Shown here piece by piece: positions 26,291 to 41,000 of a stretch of 64,000 nucleotides of DNA; the first letter of the stretch is position 1, and every line of letters begins with the position of its first letter. The stretch lies in assembly GCA_020086605.1 (NCBI GenBank), contig JACBWW010000048.1, forward strand, positions 5,486,179 to 5,550,178, given 5' to 3'. Source of the stretch: Lanius collurio (Eukaryota > Chordata > Aves > Passeriformes > Laniidae). A model generated the notes under the pieces. That model saw only the letters and a program-made list of their open reading frames with translations, ran no database searches and had not been told where the DNA came from. A program made the translations under genes and the position numbers.

Positions 26291-29200
26291 TTTTTGGGGG
26301 TCTTACCCCATCATGATCCTTCTCTGCTTCTGTTTATCTTCTTTCTTTAACTGCCTCACCTAGCCCATAACATTTGTCGTTTACTGAGGCTGTATTCACA
26401 CAGACACTTGGATTGTAAGTACATCCATTTGGAGATACATTTTTTTCCCTTTTGGATCTTGAGAGAAGGAAACTGCCATATAAGAATTATCACTTTTAAT
26501 TAGTGAGCTCACAGATTGGCAGCATGTAGAAAAGCTATGACAGCAAAAGGAAATGAGATGATTTTAGCAGTGATAATCTTTATAGAGCCAAGAAACTTTC
26601 ACAGCGGTTCATTAAAGGGGAGATCTGTGATTTAGGCAAGACTGAATCAGCATTCATGCTAACTGCATCAGTAGTGCTCATCAAAGAATTTAAAAGAAAA
26701 GGAGGAGTGGATCACCCATGCTGCTCTGGGAAGTCAGGGTACATTCCTCTGTATGTACTCTTCTGGCCTGGGTTTCCTTTGAGTCCTGTGAATGAATGAT
26801 GAAATAGATGTGGTTTGACATTTCACAGTGAGAAAAGTAACATGAAGACAGGTATATTTTTGCAGGATGAAATGAAGTGTATACATTGCATACCTTGGGC
26901 TCTACTTTGGTTGTGGAAGGATTCAGAGACTTCTGGGAGAGTATTACAGGATTTTGCAAGCTAGGAGCAACCAAATATAGCCTATTAACCACTGACAAAC
27001 CTGCTCTATTAAAACAAGGTGCCATCAGCAAGACAAGTGCGAGTGAGCAGGAATTTTACCTTTTAACCTTCTACTTCTCAGTAGTCACAGCTGTTCCCAC
27101 AAACACAGGGTAGTGTGGTGGCCTGTTCTCAGGGGTTTTGAACGACGCCTCTTTTGTCTTCCCTGTAGACTCTAGTGCCCACAAGTTCTTCAATGTAGAC
27201 TTCTGATGTTAACCAATTAATTCTTCAACAGTTGTTATTGCTGAGTAGTTTTAATGGCTGAACTACATGAAACCAAAGTGATTATGGTACATTTGCAATC
27301 TAATTTTTTTTTTTTTTAATTTTTATTAAAATTGTTCCTGATAAAAATGCCACTGTCTTTTATGCAATGAAGGTTAATATTGAATAGCAAGACAGTGTAA
27401 TATTGAAATACCAACATTCCATTACTATTGAAAACGTTGACAGAAAGTATGAGAAATCTTATGCGATGTTCTTATCACATAAGGAAACCAGAAGCTCTCT
27501 ATTGCAGGCATCATATCTGAATATACGTGTATTTAAATCCAGGTGCATAAGAAAGTATTTTACCCTCAGTCTTTTCATGGAAAATTTCTACTACGTATCA
27601 AAATTATTGTGGAATCACATAATTCAAAACTTCAAAAGAGGACTGGGTCAAATTAGAAAAAAAAAAGAGAAAAAAAATTCAAATATATGTATATTTTGAG
27701 CTACATAACTCTAGTTTTTAACCTTACTATTGTAGGTATTGTAAGAAGATGTAAGTACAGAGTTAGTGCTACAGCCTACAGCCAAATGGCAAACAGACAG
27801 CCTGACAGAAGGGGAAATTCCTCCTCTCATAACAACCTGTTCAATCTGTTGGAGGGTTAAGCTACTTCCTTAATTTTACACAACCTCTAAGACTCTTTTT
27901 GACAGTCAGGTTTTCAGGGATAAAAAGTAGGTCTCCGTAGCTTCTCATCTTACAGCACAGTGCTCAAATAATAAAACAACAATAAAACAAAAAAGTGGAA
28001 GTGTACCCAATCAGTGGAAGTTTTACAGCTCAGGAATTGTATTAACTTAATGGTGAGGTAGAATTTACTCTTACTAACCAGTTTTAGGTAATGTATCTTT
28101 TTTTGTTTTTAATAGAGGCAGAGGAAAATCTTAGCACTAGATCACTGAGGAATTTTTTCTTATCTTACACAGTGCATGATCATTTGTCTGGTTCAAAGAA
28201 ATAGTGTTAATTGTCCAAGCAGCTTGAATTAATAACTTTTCATATAATAAATTTATTACCTTAAGAGTAAACTTAAATTTACTGAGGTGCATATTCCTAC
28301 CTATTTTTTTAACTTTATTTTTAATTATTTTTGGGAACGATAATGATGGAATAAAAGATGACAAAATCAGTCTAAAATTCCTTACAAGCTAGAATTTGGA
28401 TGGTAAGTAGAAATGTTTCAACAACCCATGTCTTTCAGTTGTGAACTTGACCTGGGAGTTATATAAAATTTTGTTAATTTTTTTTTTTTTCTGAGAAGCC
28501 ATGATACAGTTAAATATACCTTAATGTGGCTACAGAAGACAGGTGTACCATTGTGTCTTTGTTTTAAGGTTTTTCTTTTTCTCATCTCTAAATGGAAGAA
28601 AAGTTTTTATCTTTGTTTGTGAGACGACTTGAAAAAAAAATCACTCTCTCTACCAGACTCTGAGGTTTTTTTGTTTTTGTTTTTGGGGTGTTTTTTTTTG
28701 TTGTTGTTGTTCCTTTTTTTTTTATGACAGTCTTTGAAATCTTACCTTGACTGAGCCTTACTATATGTAATTCACACATAGAAACATACATGGTTCCACC
28801 ATGAGAACTGGATCCTTACTTTTTATTGTTTCAAAAACCCTTTAATGACATTTATTTCCATCTTTGGTATAATATGGAAAAAATACTGCTTGGATTTCTG
28901 ATTAAAGAAAACAAAAGACAAGAACAGCTAAATGAAATACATCTGAAACAGCCAAACGTGGGTGAAGGTTTAGATCTTTGGCTGAGCTCAAGGTTATACT
29001 CGTTCTAAGAAATGTATTTAAGGCTGAAAGGCATCTTACTGCTGTGTTTGATTCATCTCCTTTGTTCTTACAATCGTGAGTGTATAAGTTACCTTTGAGC
29101 TCTCCACACCATTGCAGTAACAAATATTAAAGCATAAGGAAAAAAACATTAATTAGAAGTACATGAAACCACCATGAAGGTATCTTTCTTCTTTGGTTCA

Positions 29201-29470
29201 GGTGTCAGTCCTGAGACTGTGTATTTAAGGCATATCTATCATATGTTCCTTTATATAAGTAGATATTTGAATTCACCTCTTGCTCACGGGGTTATAGTTA
29301 CATATAGTTATATTCATGCTTTCTGGGGCTCAGCTTAAAATGGTTTGTGTATGACTACTGTTAATACAATTGAGATTATAAATCCTTTTAAAACTTATTT
29401 GCTTTATGACATCAGAGATCTGGAAGACACCAGCCTGACAAACCAAGTTACCAAACTTCTCTATTCAATG

Positions 29471-29501
<31 letters not shown>

Positions 29502-29504
29502 GAA
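29471..29504. repeat. A18 followed by GAAA-type repeats
   Basis: Eighteen A followed by imperfect GAAA units. Confidence 0.85.
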
Positions 29505-31624
29505 CACAACAGTGCTTCTCCCAAAGACGGTTCTAAAACACATACTGCTCTTGCACACAAAGAGATTAAGAAGCAGGAGTATTCTTAACTTAGGAGTAAT
29601 CACCCTCATGGGAAACATGAAGAAGTTTCCTGATGTTTTCTTGTTATTTTCTAAGTTTTTTCTTTGAGGAAAAATTGTTTAAGGTTTTGAAAAAGAGTAT
29701 GATATTTTTTCTTGTAACTCCTCATTTTCCCTATGCAACTCAAAACTTTTATTTCACAAATTATTATGTATTGGTGGAAGTAATTAAAGCAACGTATCTT
29801 TTTTACAATGCAGCTGGCTAGGTAACATCCTTGCAAACTGAACCTGCAAATGTCATGGTTATACAGACATGTCACAGTAAAATAATAACTACTAAAACAG
29901 AACATCCTCAAGGCAGAGAGAATAAAATTGGTTTTCCTTTTCCAAAGTACTAAAATTTACTTCAATAGTCACAAAATAACTGCTGTATTTTGTAGACACA
30001 ATTGAAATGGAAACCCAGCAACTTAAAAGATGTTTTGGAGAGCATTTTCTGGTGGGGCTGACTGACTTGCAGTTTCTGAAAGAAATAAATGGAATGTGTT
30101 GTTTTTTTTACTCATGCAACATATTTTCAGGTTTAAAACTGGGGAGACTAGACTGGTGAATAAACAGTTGTTAGAACAAAGGTGTAAAACTCTGTTTCTC
30201 TGGTATGAATATTTTAGTTATTTGTACCCACCATGTGCAAGTCTACAAGTAGTGTTTGTCTCAAAGGATATCTTAGAAGGGCCTTTTGGGGCAGGGAGTG
30301 GGGGGTTGGTTGCTGCACACTGAAGTAAACCATCTGCCATGGAATATAAGTAGCACTAAGAGAGAAGATCAGGTTTTAGGAAGAATATATATCATAAAAG
30401 GTTTGAGCCGCTTACATTAAGAAATGTAAGACTGAAAATTGCTGTTGTGTGTAATTTGTAGAAAAATACCAATGTAGAAGCACTAGCATGGTCTCTGTCT
30501 GTGTCTGGTAATACACTGCTCTGTAAAATAATTCTTTTTTCTGATACATTTCCTGTGAAACTGAAAGCTCATATGGGTGCCCTTTGAGCATGCCATATCA
30601 TTCATTTCTGATAAAATGCTTGTTTGGGAGTAAAGGATTTGCAGAACTCAAAACTACAGGAATTGGAAGAAATTATGTCTATGTATTTTCTAATTATGAG
30701 TTGCCTGCCAGAAGGAAATAGCACCTAGAGGATATTTTGATATCAATTCTCATTTTCCAGGAAAAGCCATATTCATTTTAAACCTACCAATATCAAAATC
30801 AAATAAAACAAATAATTATTTGTGAACACACTTAAAAATAAGTATGCTCTTTCATCTGAAGCTATTCCACAAGTTTAAAAAATATATTGTTTTCTAAATA
30901 GTCTGAGTCTTATGGTCTGTCCAGATGTGGAAACTGAGTCAATTTCAAATTTCTACAATGTCAGTCAATTACTGAAAATAGTAAATACAGAATGGTTTCA
31001 CCTATCATTTAATAGCATAAGTAGACTCTAGGAGCATTCATTTCTGAAAATATATGGTTTTTACTCTCTAACCATATATTGTCACAGCGAATCATGTCAA
31101 CTTAAACTTTTTATATTGACAATAATATTTCTAAAGTCTAAGGACATGTTTTTTATGTTTCAACTCCAGAAATGTACTGCAAGTGGGAGTACTTGCGTGT
31201 GTGCTTGATGCCTAGTTCATATATCCAGCCTGTAGACAGTACTGCTTCTCCTAATATTAAAAGCATAAATTCCAGATGTTATATAGAAGACATTTCTGTA
31301 TGCACTGCAAGGAACTGCTTTTCAGCATTCAATACTAACAGACACATGGGTGTTGTGCAGGAGATGCAGTCTAAGCATTAATGAGTATCCATTAATAGTA
31401 CATGCTTCTTTTTTCTCCATTGAAATATGTAATGTGCTACAAGGACCATCTTTTGTGATGCCAAGTATTTAAACTGGATAATTACCATCCAGAATGTAAC
31501 AAAAAGGTCTTAAAATTAAGTTTCCCTGTGTTCTCACAGGATAACTTTCAGCTGTTATTCTTAAAGGCTTTGTTGTAAACAAAGTGCAGTATATTGAATT
31601 GATCAATCTAAATATTGCTTTCTG

Positions 31625-31800
31625 CAGTCAGCCTCCCAGCAGTGCTGGTAGCCTGAGCACTAATTGTGTGCAAGTGTTGAACCCCAGCCAGTCCTGGTTG
31701 CAGCCTCATTAGCATATTCATAAGTCACAGCTTCACGCAGGTGCCAGAAAGAGGAAAATGTTTTGTGACTATTCACTGCTGCAATAGTAGAAATACTGAA
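31625..31800. promoter_or_regulatory. Candidate conserved non-coding element
   Basis: A more complex, less AT-rich block in the desert centred on cattagcatattcataa (about 31707-31723), a POU/homeodomain-like word, with balanced base composition on both sides and no open frame or repeat similarity. Conservation could not be tested. Confidence 0.2.
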
Positions 31801-32636
31801 TTACTCCTAAAAAGCTATTTTATGCCATAAAATAAGCTTCTAATATTGCAGAGTAAGTATAAAAACTCTTGAGCAATTGCTCCATGAAAAATTGAAACCA
31901 GACCTTTTTTTTCCTTTTCATTTTTCCCCTTTTTCCTGCCTTCCTTTCTCTCTCTCCCATCCCCCTTCCCCACCCCTCCCCTTTGCCCTGCAGAGTGGAA
32001 AATTCAGATCAGGCACATTAAAAACAATGTTTCTTGCTTCATCCCCTTTTGAAAACTGGCTCTGGTTTTCTTAATAGAGGCCAAGGAAGATAGTGTGATA
32101 ATTACTAGATTAGACATCTACAGACCCTGCTGCATGAGTGATAAACCAGTATAATGGAACTAAGCTGCTTCTAAATGTATCAGAGCAATCTGGACTCTCT
32201 CTAATTCAAACAAATTCAAAATAAAAGCACGTTCTCAACATGCTGCTGCCAGTAGTAGCAGCATGATAAAGGGATTGTCTGGATCAGTGTATCTCTTCAC
32301 TGCAGGTCACTTTTGGCCCTTTCATCAATACAATTTTGTCTTTCTCTAATAAAAAGACAACTGATTCAATTAAAATTGTATTTCAAAGCCTTAGTAAAGC
32401 AAAATCTTTAAAGGATTTTCCAGCAATGTTAAATCCAGATGATAAGACTCCAGTTTATCATTCAAGCACATCTAGCAGTGGTGTTTTCTCAAATAAAGTT
32501 GCATCACTGGTAAGCCCAAGAACTTCTTAATTTAGTTACTTTTACCACTGATCTTTCAGAGAATGTTTTTCATTTCTATGTAGTATACTAGACAAGGAAG
32601 CCTGTTTTGTTTCACCTTAATGGATCCTGTTAAATC

Positions 32637-33060
32637 ATAGAATCATAGAATGTTAAGGGTTTGGAATGTGCCTTAAAGATCATCTGGTCACAACCTCCCT
32701 TGCCATGGGACACCTCCCACTAGACCAGGTTACTCACAGCCATATCCACCCTGGTTTTGAACACTACCAGGTCTGGGGCAGCCCCAACCTCCTTGGACAA
32801 CTTCCAGCCTCTCACCATCATCTCAGTAAAGATTTTCTTCCCAATATCTAATCTCAATTTCCCCTCTTTCAATTTGTCCCCATTACTCTTTGTCTTATCC
32901 CTACAGTTCCTGATAAAGTCCCTCTGCATCATCACTGTAGTCCCCATTTAGACACTGGAAGGTTGCTATGAATTCTCCATGCAACCTTCTCTTCTTGAGG
33001 CTGAACCCCAACTTTCTTAGCCTGTCTTTGTAGGTTCAGCCTTCCTGTAGATGCAGATAA
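32637..33060 (-). mobile_element. CR1 LINE 3' end fragment
   Basis: This is a classic CR1 3' terminus in minus orientation. The plus strand starts with two copies of the 8-bp unit catagaat (32637-32652), followed by the conserved CR1 3' UTR words (taaagatcatctggt, ccatgggacacct, the ctaccaggtctggggcagcc region and the gctgaaccccaac region). It is 5'-truncated near 33060. No coding part remains. The well-preserved terminal repeats suggest it is younger than the copy at 12.2 kb. Confidence 0.9.
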
Positions 33061-33504
33061 GCAGGACCTTGGTGACATAGACTTTAACAAAATCCAAAAA
33101 GTACACACTAAGATTTTTTTTATTTTTTTAGGCAGAGGATCTACCCTAATTACATCACTGAGAAACATGCACTTATCATCAGAATTCTGGAATATACTTC
33201 GTCTATTGTCCTTTCATAGAGGGACAATTTTAAAATTATCGAGTACTCATTTCCTTTCACAATATCTTACATATCCTATTTGTTCATGTTTTAATTGGAG
33301 GAATGTTTATGTGAAAGCTATAAAAAAACTACATGAAAATGATAAGAAAAAAAATAAGGTAAGTATAAGGTACCTGTGTAAACACCTCCATTTCAATGCT
33401 ACCCTTACAGTCTTAACTGTATCTTGCATAAAAATTTTGAGATTTTTACTCAGTATTAGTGAGGAGAATTTGACAATAACTACACAAGATATTTCCTAGA
33501 TATT

Positions 33505-33960
33505 TCTTGTATTCCAGCTAGAAAAGCCTTTGAGGCCTGGGGAGCCACACTCATTCCCATCACAAAGCTGGAAGTTGCCAGTCGAGTGACAAAACATGTC
33601 CCGACTTTAGCCTTGGATTTCTCCTTCTGTGTGACAAGAGGGGAGCCCTGAGCATAGAGCCCCAGGGAGCTGGCTGTGAGCTGCTGAAAAAATCTACCCA
33701 GCACTGTCCACTCCTTGGGGAGATTTGGATGTCCTCAGAAAGAAGGGCATCAGGAAGGAAGTTGCAGACTGCATTATAAGCCGTTCCTGGTTGCTGGTGT
33801 GTGCATCACAGCCCTTTTGCCTCTCAGATTAACAGGTTAGGAGAGTTGGGTCCAGAAAGCTCTACCTGCAGGTGAGTTGTAAGACCTCAAATCCCTCAGA
33901 TGCTGCAATAAATATATGGGTTTGTTTGGTTTGCTTTTGGCTTAATCTTCCTGGCTTCTT
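33505..33960 (+). mobile_element. LTR-like segment, uncertain
   Basis: A GC-richer block inside AT-rich desert with tataag at 33775-33780 and AATAAA at 33907-33912, a spacing of about 130 nt that fits the R region of an LTR. The ends and any target duplication were not found. A 74-codon minus-strand frame across it does not resemble a known protein. Confidence 0.3.
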
Positions 33961-34700
33961 AATTCTAAGCATTCAGCTACTTTGTTAAAAGGAGGAATTG
34001 TCTCTATTTAGAAGATGATGGAAGTCACACCAGACACTGAGTGCTTCAGGACAGGTTTGAGCTGCTCAGTCCTGTCAGGAAGGAAGATACTCTGCAGGGT
34101 TATCAAGTCATAAACAGAGGCTGCTGGGGAAAATATAAGGTCTAAGAAATGGCTGTTCTTAGGCTACAGCAAGGTAGATTCAGGAATTCAATTTCACATT
34201 TAGGAGCAGTAGCTGACTTTAAGTCAGCAATAGATGAGATGTGTTTATGGCTGGCTACAGGAAGCTACAGGTTTGCCTGATCTGTGTTTTGGCCTGAGGG
34301 ACCCTGAAGCCAGGTGGGTTCATCAGTGCATCACCTTGCCTGACCCACGGCACGGTTCTGCAGAAGCTCTCTGAAAATGAAGACATGTTCAGTGCACAGA
34401 CACAGAGTTGCCATAACATGGACACATTGCTACTGGAACAAACCCAGAGTACAGAATAATTAAAAGTATGGACAGTGTATGTTTACCTTTTCTAATGTCA
34501 AAGCGTGTAAAGATATTCATGCTCTGGGCATGGCCACTGGCTCCTACAAAAATCCTGCTCATTTGAACTGTGTAAAATCTCAGCATGAAAGAAGCAGCTA
34601 GGCCATTATGCCTTAGACAGACATGACATCCTAATTCTATCTCTTGTCCCTCATTTATATTGGTAAAGGTTAAGCTTTAACTCAGCACAAAACATCTGTC

Positions 34701-34728
34701 TGTGTGTGTGTGTGTGTTTGTGTGTGTT
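34701..34728. repeat. (TG)n microsatellite, one interruption
   Basis: A TG dinucleotide repeat of eight units, a TT interruption, then further TG units. Confidence 0.9.
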
Positions 34729-34962
34729 GGAATGCAATCATTGTCTTGGTCTACAAAAATTCTTAGAAACAGTGAAACTTTGTTCTCAGTACCATTTGCA
34801 CAAACAGATTCAGTGGGTTCTGTCTCAACAAATTGGAGCAGGATCTTGAGTATACTGAGCCTTGAGAAAAAAAATATAGCAACTTTTGCTCTCTGAGGAG
34901 AATGCCCAGTTAAAGTAAAATATCCCCACCATATCCTAGGGAGTACTATAACTGTGGCTGTT

Positions 34963-35077
34963 CCCTTTATAGCTAATGGAAAGGAACAGGCACCTCTAGA
35001 GAGTCATTATCTCATCATAAGATAGAACAGATGAATATCCCTGGAGGAGCCTATTTTTCTCCATTAACTATAAAGGG
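34963..35077. repeat. Imperfect 115-bp hairpin / palindromic element
   Basis: The left arm starts ccctttatagctaatgga (34963-34980) and pairs with the right arm tccattaactataaaggg (35060-35077). Pairing positions i and 70040-i over 34963-35002 gives 32 Watson-Crick pairs, 3 G:U and 5 single mismatches with no bulges, closing a loop of about 35 nt. This could be a palindromic DNA-transposon remnant (MITE-like) or a precursor-like RNA hairpin. No terminal duplication was recognised. Confidence 0.7.
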
Positions 35078-38000
35078 ATTCTAAAATGCGTGGCTCAGAT
35101 TTTAGATGTCTAACTTTCAGTTGTTAAATTACAACCAATTAAGTCAATCACATGTTGTCCCCTAGCAGAACATATTCTTTCCCTCCACAACCAGTGACCT
35201 CTGTCAGTATCCACAAAGAAAAGGCTGGAAAGAGAAGAATCAGTCCTGAATCTTTCCTGAACCTCCTCACACATTTGCAGTACTTGTCATCCGTAGCATG
35301 CAAACAGGAAATAATGCATATTCTCTGAAATTTCTGAGTCCAACTCCTTTTTAACAGTCCATTATTTCCAGTTTTGGGACATGGATATATGAGGAAGAAA
35401 AGTGTCACAAAGCATATTATCTGTCGCTGCATCTAATGAGTACCATCTGGACAGCCTTACACGTATGAAAAAATATTTTGCACCTGTTTTGCACATCATT
35501 AAAAACACCAGATACACTTTTCTTTTATATACCAACATTAGTGTTATCAGTAGAAACACTATATTTCCAGCAGCTGACTATTTAGATTGTGATGCATCTC
35601 TTTTCTACCTAGATAGGCACAGGTCTGAAGTCTGTGGAATTTCAAAGTCTGTTGCTGTGTCAGTTGGAGTAATTCACCATAGTTTTGATGTTATGTTCAT
35701 AAAATTTCCATTTTCATAATTATTTTATAATCAAATTCTGTGTGAGCTTTCATGCACATATATTCCTTAAAGTCAAAAAGAAAGAAACACAAAAACCAAA
35801 CCCAAAACCCAAAACAACTACTGTGCCAATATAAGTTTTTTCAAATGCAAAAGTAGCTGTAGAAATATGGTGACCACATACATGCTCCCTTTTACTAGTG
35901 TTTGTATACTATATACAAAGGATTATATATTTCTTTTTTTTTTTTTCTAGAAAGCTTCACTCATCATGGCTAAATATTATTTTTCTTAATATCTTATTTA
36001 TTGTGAAACAACTAAATAATTTCTGGTTATTTCTTATTGAGAGGATTATTCTTTACATGTCAACCCAGGATGCCACAGAGCTGTGCTGAGAGGTCAGCTC
36101 TGAACTCCAAATTCTGCAGAAGCCAGATAGAAAATAAATTAACACATAAGAGTATGAGGATGCATATTTTCAAGAACAGTATTTTCATTGTAGCTACCAA
36201 AAATTAAACCACCAAAGCACAGCCTTTCTATTAAAATCTAAAAGTTTTGAAGATTTTAAACTCCTTATAATGTCTTTCTCCATTGCTAATTATTAAACTA
36301 CTCTCTTTTTTCTCTGTTTTTATTTTGTATGTACAGACATACACATGCACACCGTGTCTGTGTGTCTATCTGTGGGTCTAACTGTATGTATATAGATAGT
36401 AACCTCTTTATGTCCAAAAATGCAGGTACAGGTAATTTAATGTGAAAATGGGAAGGAAAAACTGATTTACTCATCCAAATTGTTGGAGATTTTTTTTTGT
36501 CTCAACTGTATGATAGTCCATTTAAGGCTAGGGAAAGGAAAGAAAAAACAATTTCTAAAAACCGTGAAGAACTACACATTGTTGTAACATCTGGCTGCAT
36601 AAGGCAAGACCGTACCTGGGTAATACTTGCCAACATGACTGTAAGATATGCAGGGAGATACAAAGATCCACAGACTTCAGCAGCACTACAGGAGTAACAG
36701 AATGAACAGCTTCTGAAAAATGTCATCAATGTATTATGCATAAAATAGATCTGTACTACACTTCAGTGTCAGCCATGCATGACTTTTTGTTCCTCTGCTA
36801 TCCTTACTTAGCATAGGGAAGGAAAGTTAATTTCCATTCATCTGGGCTCTTCTCAAAAGCAGCATCTTTTTAAGTCATCTCCTAGGGAACTTCTGAAAAA
36901 TTACAAAACTAGATCATAGAGTCCTCGAGTTTATGAGTAAAAATTTCCTAGGACAATACAACTTGAAAAAAACTGCATGTATCTCAGGAAAAAAAATATA
37001 GTCAGAAAGTTCTTAGTTGTTTTTCATTATTTGGCTGGCAGTCTTCATAATAAATACAGCAGGAGGCATTTGATGGGGAAAGTCATAAAATAGCCTTAGC
37101 AATTTAGCTGGAAAAGATTAAGAAGATGTCACTACGCTCCTCAGCTGAAAGTTACTGTCCTGACAGTTGTGACCTCAAAATAAACAGTCTGACCACTTCA
37201 AATCCATTTCAGTGCAGTGTCACAGGGTTATCTTAAATCACTGCTGAGTGTAATTTCAGATTATTAGGTTTTCGTTTATGTATTAGCTGATAAATACTTT
37301 ATCGTAGAGAATTATCTGTAGAGTAGGTAGATAGTGATGAGTTCCTAAAGTTCTTTGTTGATTTCTTTTCTAATTGAAGTATTACAGTGAATACTTCATC
37401 TTATCTGCAGATGTGTTCAGCAGGTATTTAGAAAGTTCTCTCCATTGTCACTTCGGACAGAAAGGCCCACAATGGATTTGGCATGATTTACCTGTTAAAA
37501 TGTTTACCATTTGTGGCTGGTTTACAAAGTAAAAATCTTATGCATTAAAATGTTATTGATATTTTAACTTTATTAATAAACTAATAAAGTGTTGTCTTTC
37601 CTTCAGCCATGCACTGTAACTCTATTGTATAATAATAAACCGTATGATGCTGTGGAACTATAGTGTTCTTTATGTTATGATTTTTTTGGTGCTACACTAA
37701 ACTCTCTGGTCTAATTGAATCATCTCATTAGAGACAGAATACATAAATGAAGGGATGAAGTTCCATTGATGTGATAGAAGTCAGGTTAGATATTCTTGAA
37801 GTTTTTAAATCTTTATGCTTCTCATGATGTCTGTCCATTTTGTACATTGGTAGGACTGAATAAACAGGATGAGGCTGTCACATACACTGCTGATTTTATT
37901 ATTTTATCAGATTTATATAATCCGGTGAGTGGAGGTTCATTAAAAATGATGTTACTCCTGTACAGAGCTCTGCAGAAGCAACAGAAGCAGACCTGTGGGG

Positions 38001-41000
38001 CTCTGTGCCATTTGTGATGAGCATTATATCAAAATTCCTTTGAAATACTGTCACAGATGCAGGAAACAAAAAAGGGGGTTATGTAACATACGATTTCTAC
38101 ATCTTGGAGCAGAGAATATTAGGAAACCTGACCAAGGTAGTCATTTCTCTGTGTGTATGGGTATTGAGCGTGCAGTCTGTCTGACAGGCTAGCTGCAATT
38201 TTTTTGAATGATTTCATCAAGTAAGTTAATATTACTATGCAAAATATATTAAAAAAAAAAAAAAAAACAACAAAAACTAACAGAAATCTTTAGTTTCTCT
38301 TAAGCACTGACTATATCAAGGTGCTGTGAGCATGTCAAGCAACCATAGGTTGCTGCATTGAAACAAAAGTACTCTGGGGTCATTTTAAACAACTGTGATC
38401 CATCATACCTCTACTTCATGAAAAGAATAACAGTGCTATTGTTACTTTTTGGCCTCAAGAGCTGCCTAACGATCTGTCAACACTTCTGCTAAGTTACCTG
38501 CAAAAATGGGGTTTGAGTAGCTCTGTTCTGCTGTGAACAGAACCGGTACACATAGAAGCTGTTTAGCTGGCCTTGCTTTTGAAACTGCTGACCTGTCACC
38601 GAGAAAAGCAAGTGATCAGGCAGGAGATGCACAATCTGCACAATGAAAAATTTAATGACTTGTAAATGGTGTAAGAAGGAAAGAGGAGTTTGAAAAAGAA
38701 GAAAGAAGGCAGATAACTCTAGCTTTCAAACAGACATTTTGCCTTCCTGAAATTACTATCTCTACTTCCAGATTAATCAGGAAATACATCTACTGTTTTC
38801 AGAATGCTGAGTTTGATCCTAAAATCATAGAAACAAATTTAATGTAGCAATATTTCTTTATCGCAACAATAAAATAATGCATAAAAAACTCCTATCATTA
38901 CTCTTCAAGAAGAATTTAAAGTGTCCATTGTTATTACCACCTGAGAAAATCAGGCCATTTACTTGAATACCTAAATATGGTTTGATGGTGTCTGCTCTCA
39001 GGGAACCAGATATAAAAAATTATACTCTTTTTTTAATCATTATTATGATGAAGAGAGATATGAAAAAACAGCTGAAAACCTATAGAGTGAAAAAAACATT
39101 ATGCAGAGAAACAATTTTTTATATTTTTACAATTTATAAAAGGGACAAATTGAATGCTGCTACATTAGTATATTTGAAATAGATATTTATATTGTACAGC
39201 CATCAGATTCAAATAAATCTCTAGACAAAGAGAAAATTATGCTCAATTTTTTGAATTGTTATTTTTCACAGGGTTTCCTTTGCATCTAAAAATTAATTTC
39301 TCTGTCTTTCTAAATTTTACAAATGGCAGTGTTTTTATACTTGCTTTTCCTTCTCTTAAGAGTGATATGCAATTTACATTTAGTGGCAACATGTGACACA
39401 TGGAATCATCCAAGAATAATTTTTTGTAAGGAATGATATAGGTGGTTACAGTAAGGAATGGAATGTAATGGTTAGAACATTCTAATATTAGAATATATAT
39501 ACTGTTAGTTCTATTTTATTTATCCTTTGAAAATTTCAAAAATAATTTCAAAAATGTTCTAAGCATCCAATAATTACTGTGCAGATGGTTATTTTTCTTT
39601 CTTTGCTTTGTTTTTTGTTTTCACCAAAATTATTTATTTGTACACTGATTTGTCCATATTTATTCATGGACTAAAGTTTTGCAAAAAAAAAATGCATAGT
39701 TGTATACGGCAAATATTTTAGAATGCATATTCTAAGGAAATTAAAATGAATTAATAGAGTACTTGCCTAGGACACTTACCACAATACAAATGAAAAAATG
39801 AAATCTTTTCAACAAAATAATACATTCATTAGTAAGCACAATAAAATTAATATGTGTAATATTAGTAATCACATATAAATAATGAGCATCTTTAAAATTC
39901 AGTGATGTGGTGGAAAATACGCATGGATTTAACATCATTTTGACGAGACCAGTATAAGTTGCAGATAAAAGGTACAGAGAACAGACAAAAAGCATACTCT
40001 TCATGTGACCAAGTGATTCAAAAGGTAATTTATTGATCAACAATATTAATTACTCTGAGCATCTACTTCTGTGGTAGGTAGTATACTTTATACATACAAG
40101 ATATATTTACAGTCTTTCTGGTCACTATTTTGTTCTCTGATATTATAACACTCTATCTCTGCCATCTAAGGATCTCATTCATTTTTCATTGAAGAAATGG
40201 GAATCTGCAGGCTGAGGGAATTGTATTCTCTAAAAATTCAACATTTATGTAAAGACAAGTTTGGTTTGGGAGTCTGTTAAGTTCTGTACATAACACATTT
40301 ATAATTTGTACATATAGTAGTAGACCTGATAGCATACCTACTGTAAACACTGGAAAGACTATTATTATTGTCAATGGCTTTTGACCTAGCAATTTAAGTA
40401 TATTGTGTCAGAACACTTATTAAATTCATACGTTCCAGATTCTGATATTTCTTATACCTGAAAAGTTCTTTGCATACAATGTCATGCACTGCATAGTGGC
40501 ACAGGCTCATATCACACTTTTACCTCTGTTGTATACCTGCAATTAATTTTATGCATGGCCTTGAGAATATTAACAGTGAAACTTAGTATTTGTTACTTTG
40601 TCAGTAGGGAGGGGTATACTCCTCATTGTCAACAGGAAAAGCCCACTCTCATACATCTAGCATGTCTGTCTAACCACACAGAATAAAATATGAGAATGCA
40701 GCCTATCAGAAAATATTTCTACCTGAAGTCATAAAAATGTACTTTCTCCTACTTGGTCACCTAACATATTGAAGACAAGATACTGTACATAGCAAAGCTA
40801 GATAAAAAAACCAAAATTTGAACTCAGCTATGAATCTTTTTCTTATTCTTGGAAGTGCCAGGTGGGACTTTAAACCATTGCACTTCAAAATGGCCAAAAT
40901 TCTTTTGTTTTCTGACATTAAAGAAAATATTTAACAAAACCTTCACAAATGTCTTTAAAAAATCAGTGTTCATGATGTCAACATTTCAGGTGTTTCTTAA

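Larger units (their letters stand above)
22782..32636. other. AT-rich intergenic desert, no gene seen
   Basis: It contains TG/TA-rich alternation at about 23200-23290, the uncertain LTR-like segment near 24.5 kb, the T35 and A18 tracts, and the candidate non-coding element near 31.7 kb. All open frames are short and start and stop as expected by chance. Confidence 0.65.

Noticed and set aside
32336..32530. Small plus-strand frame of 64 codons
   Set aside because: It has no similarity I recognise, and its length is within chance expectation for the region.
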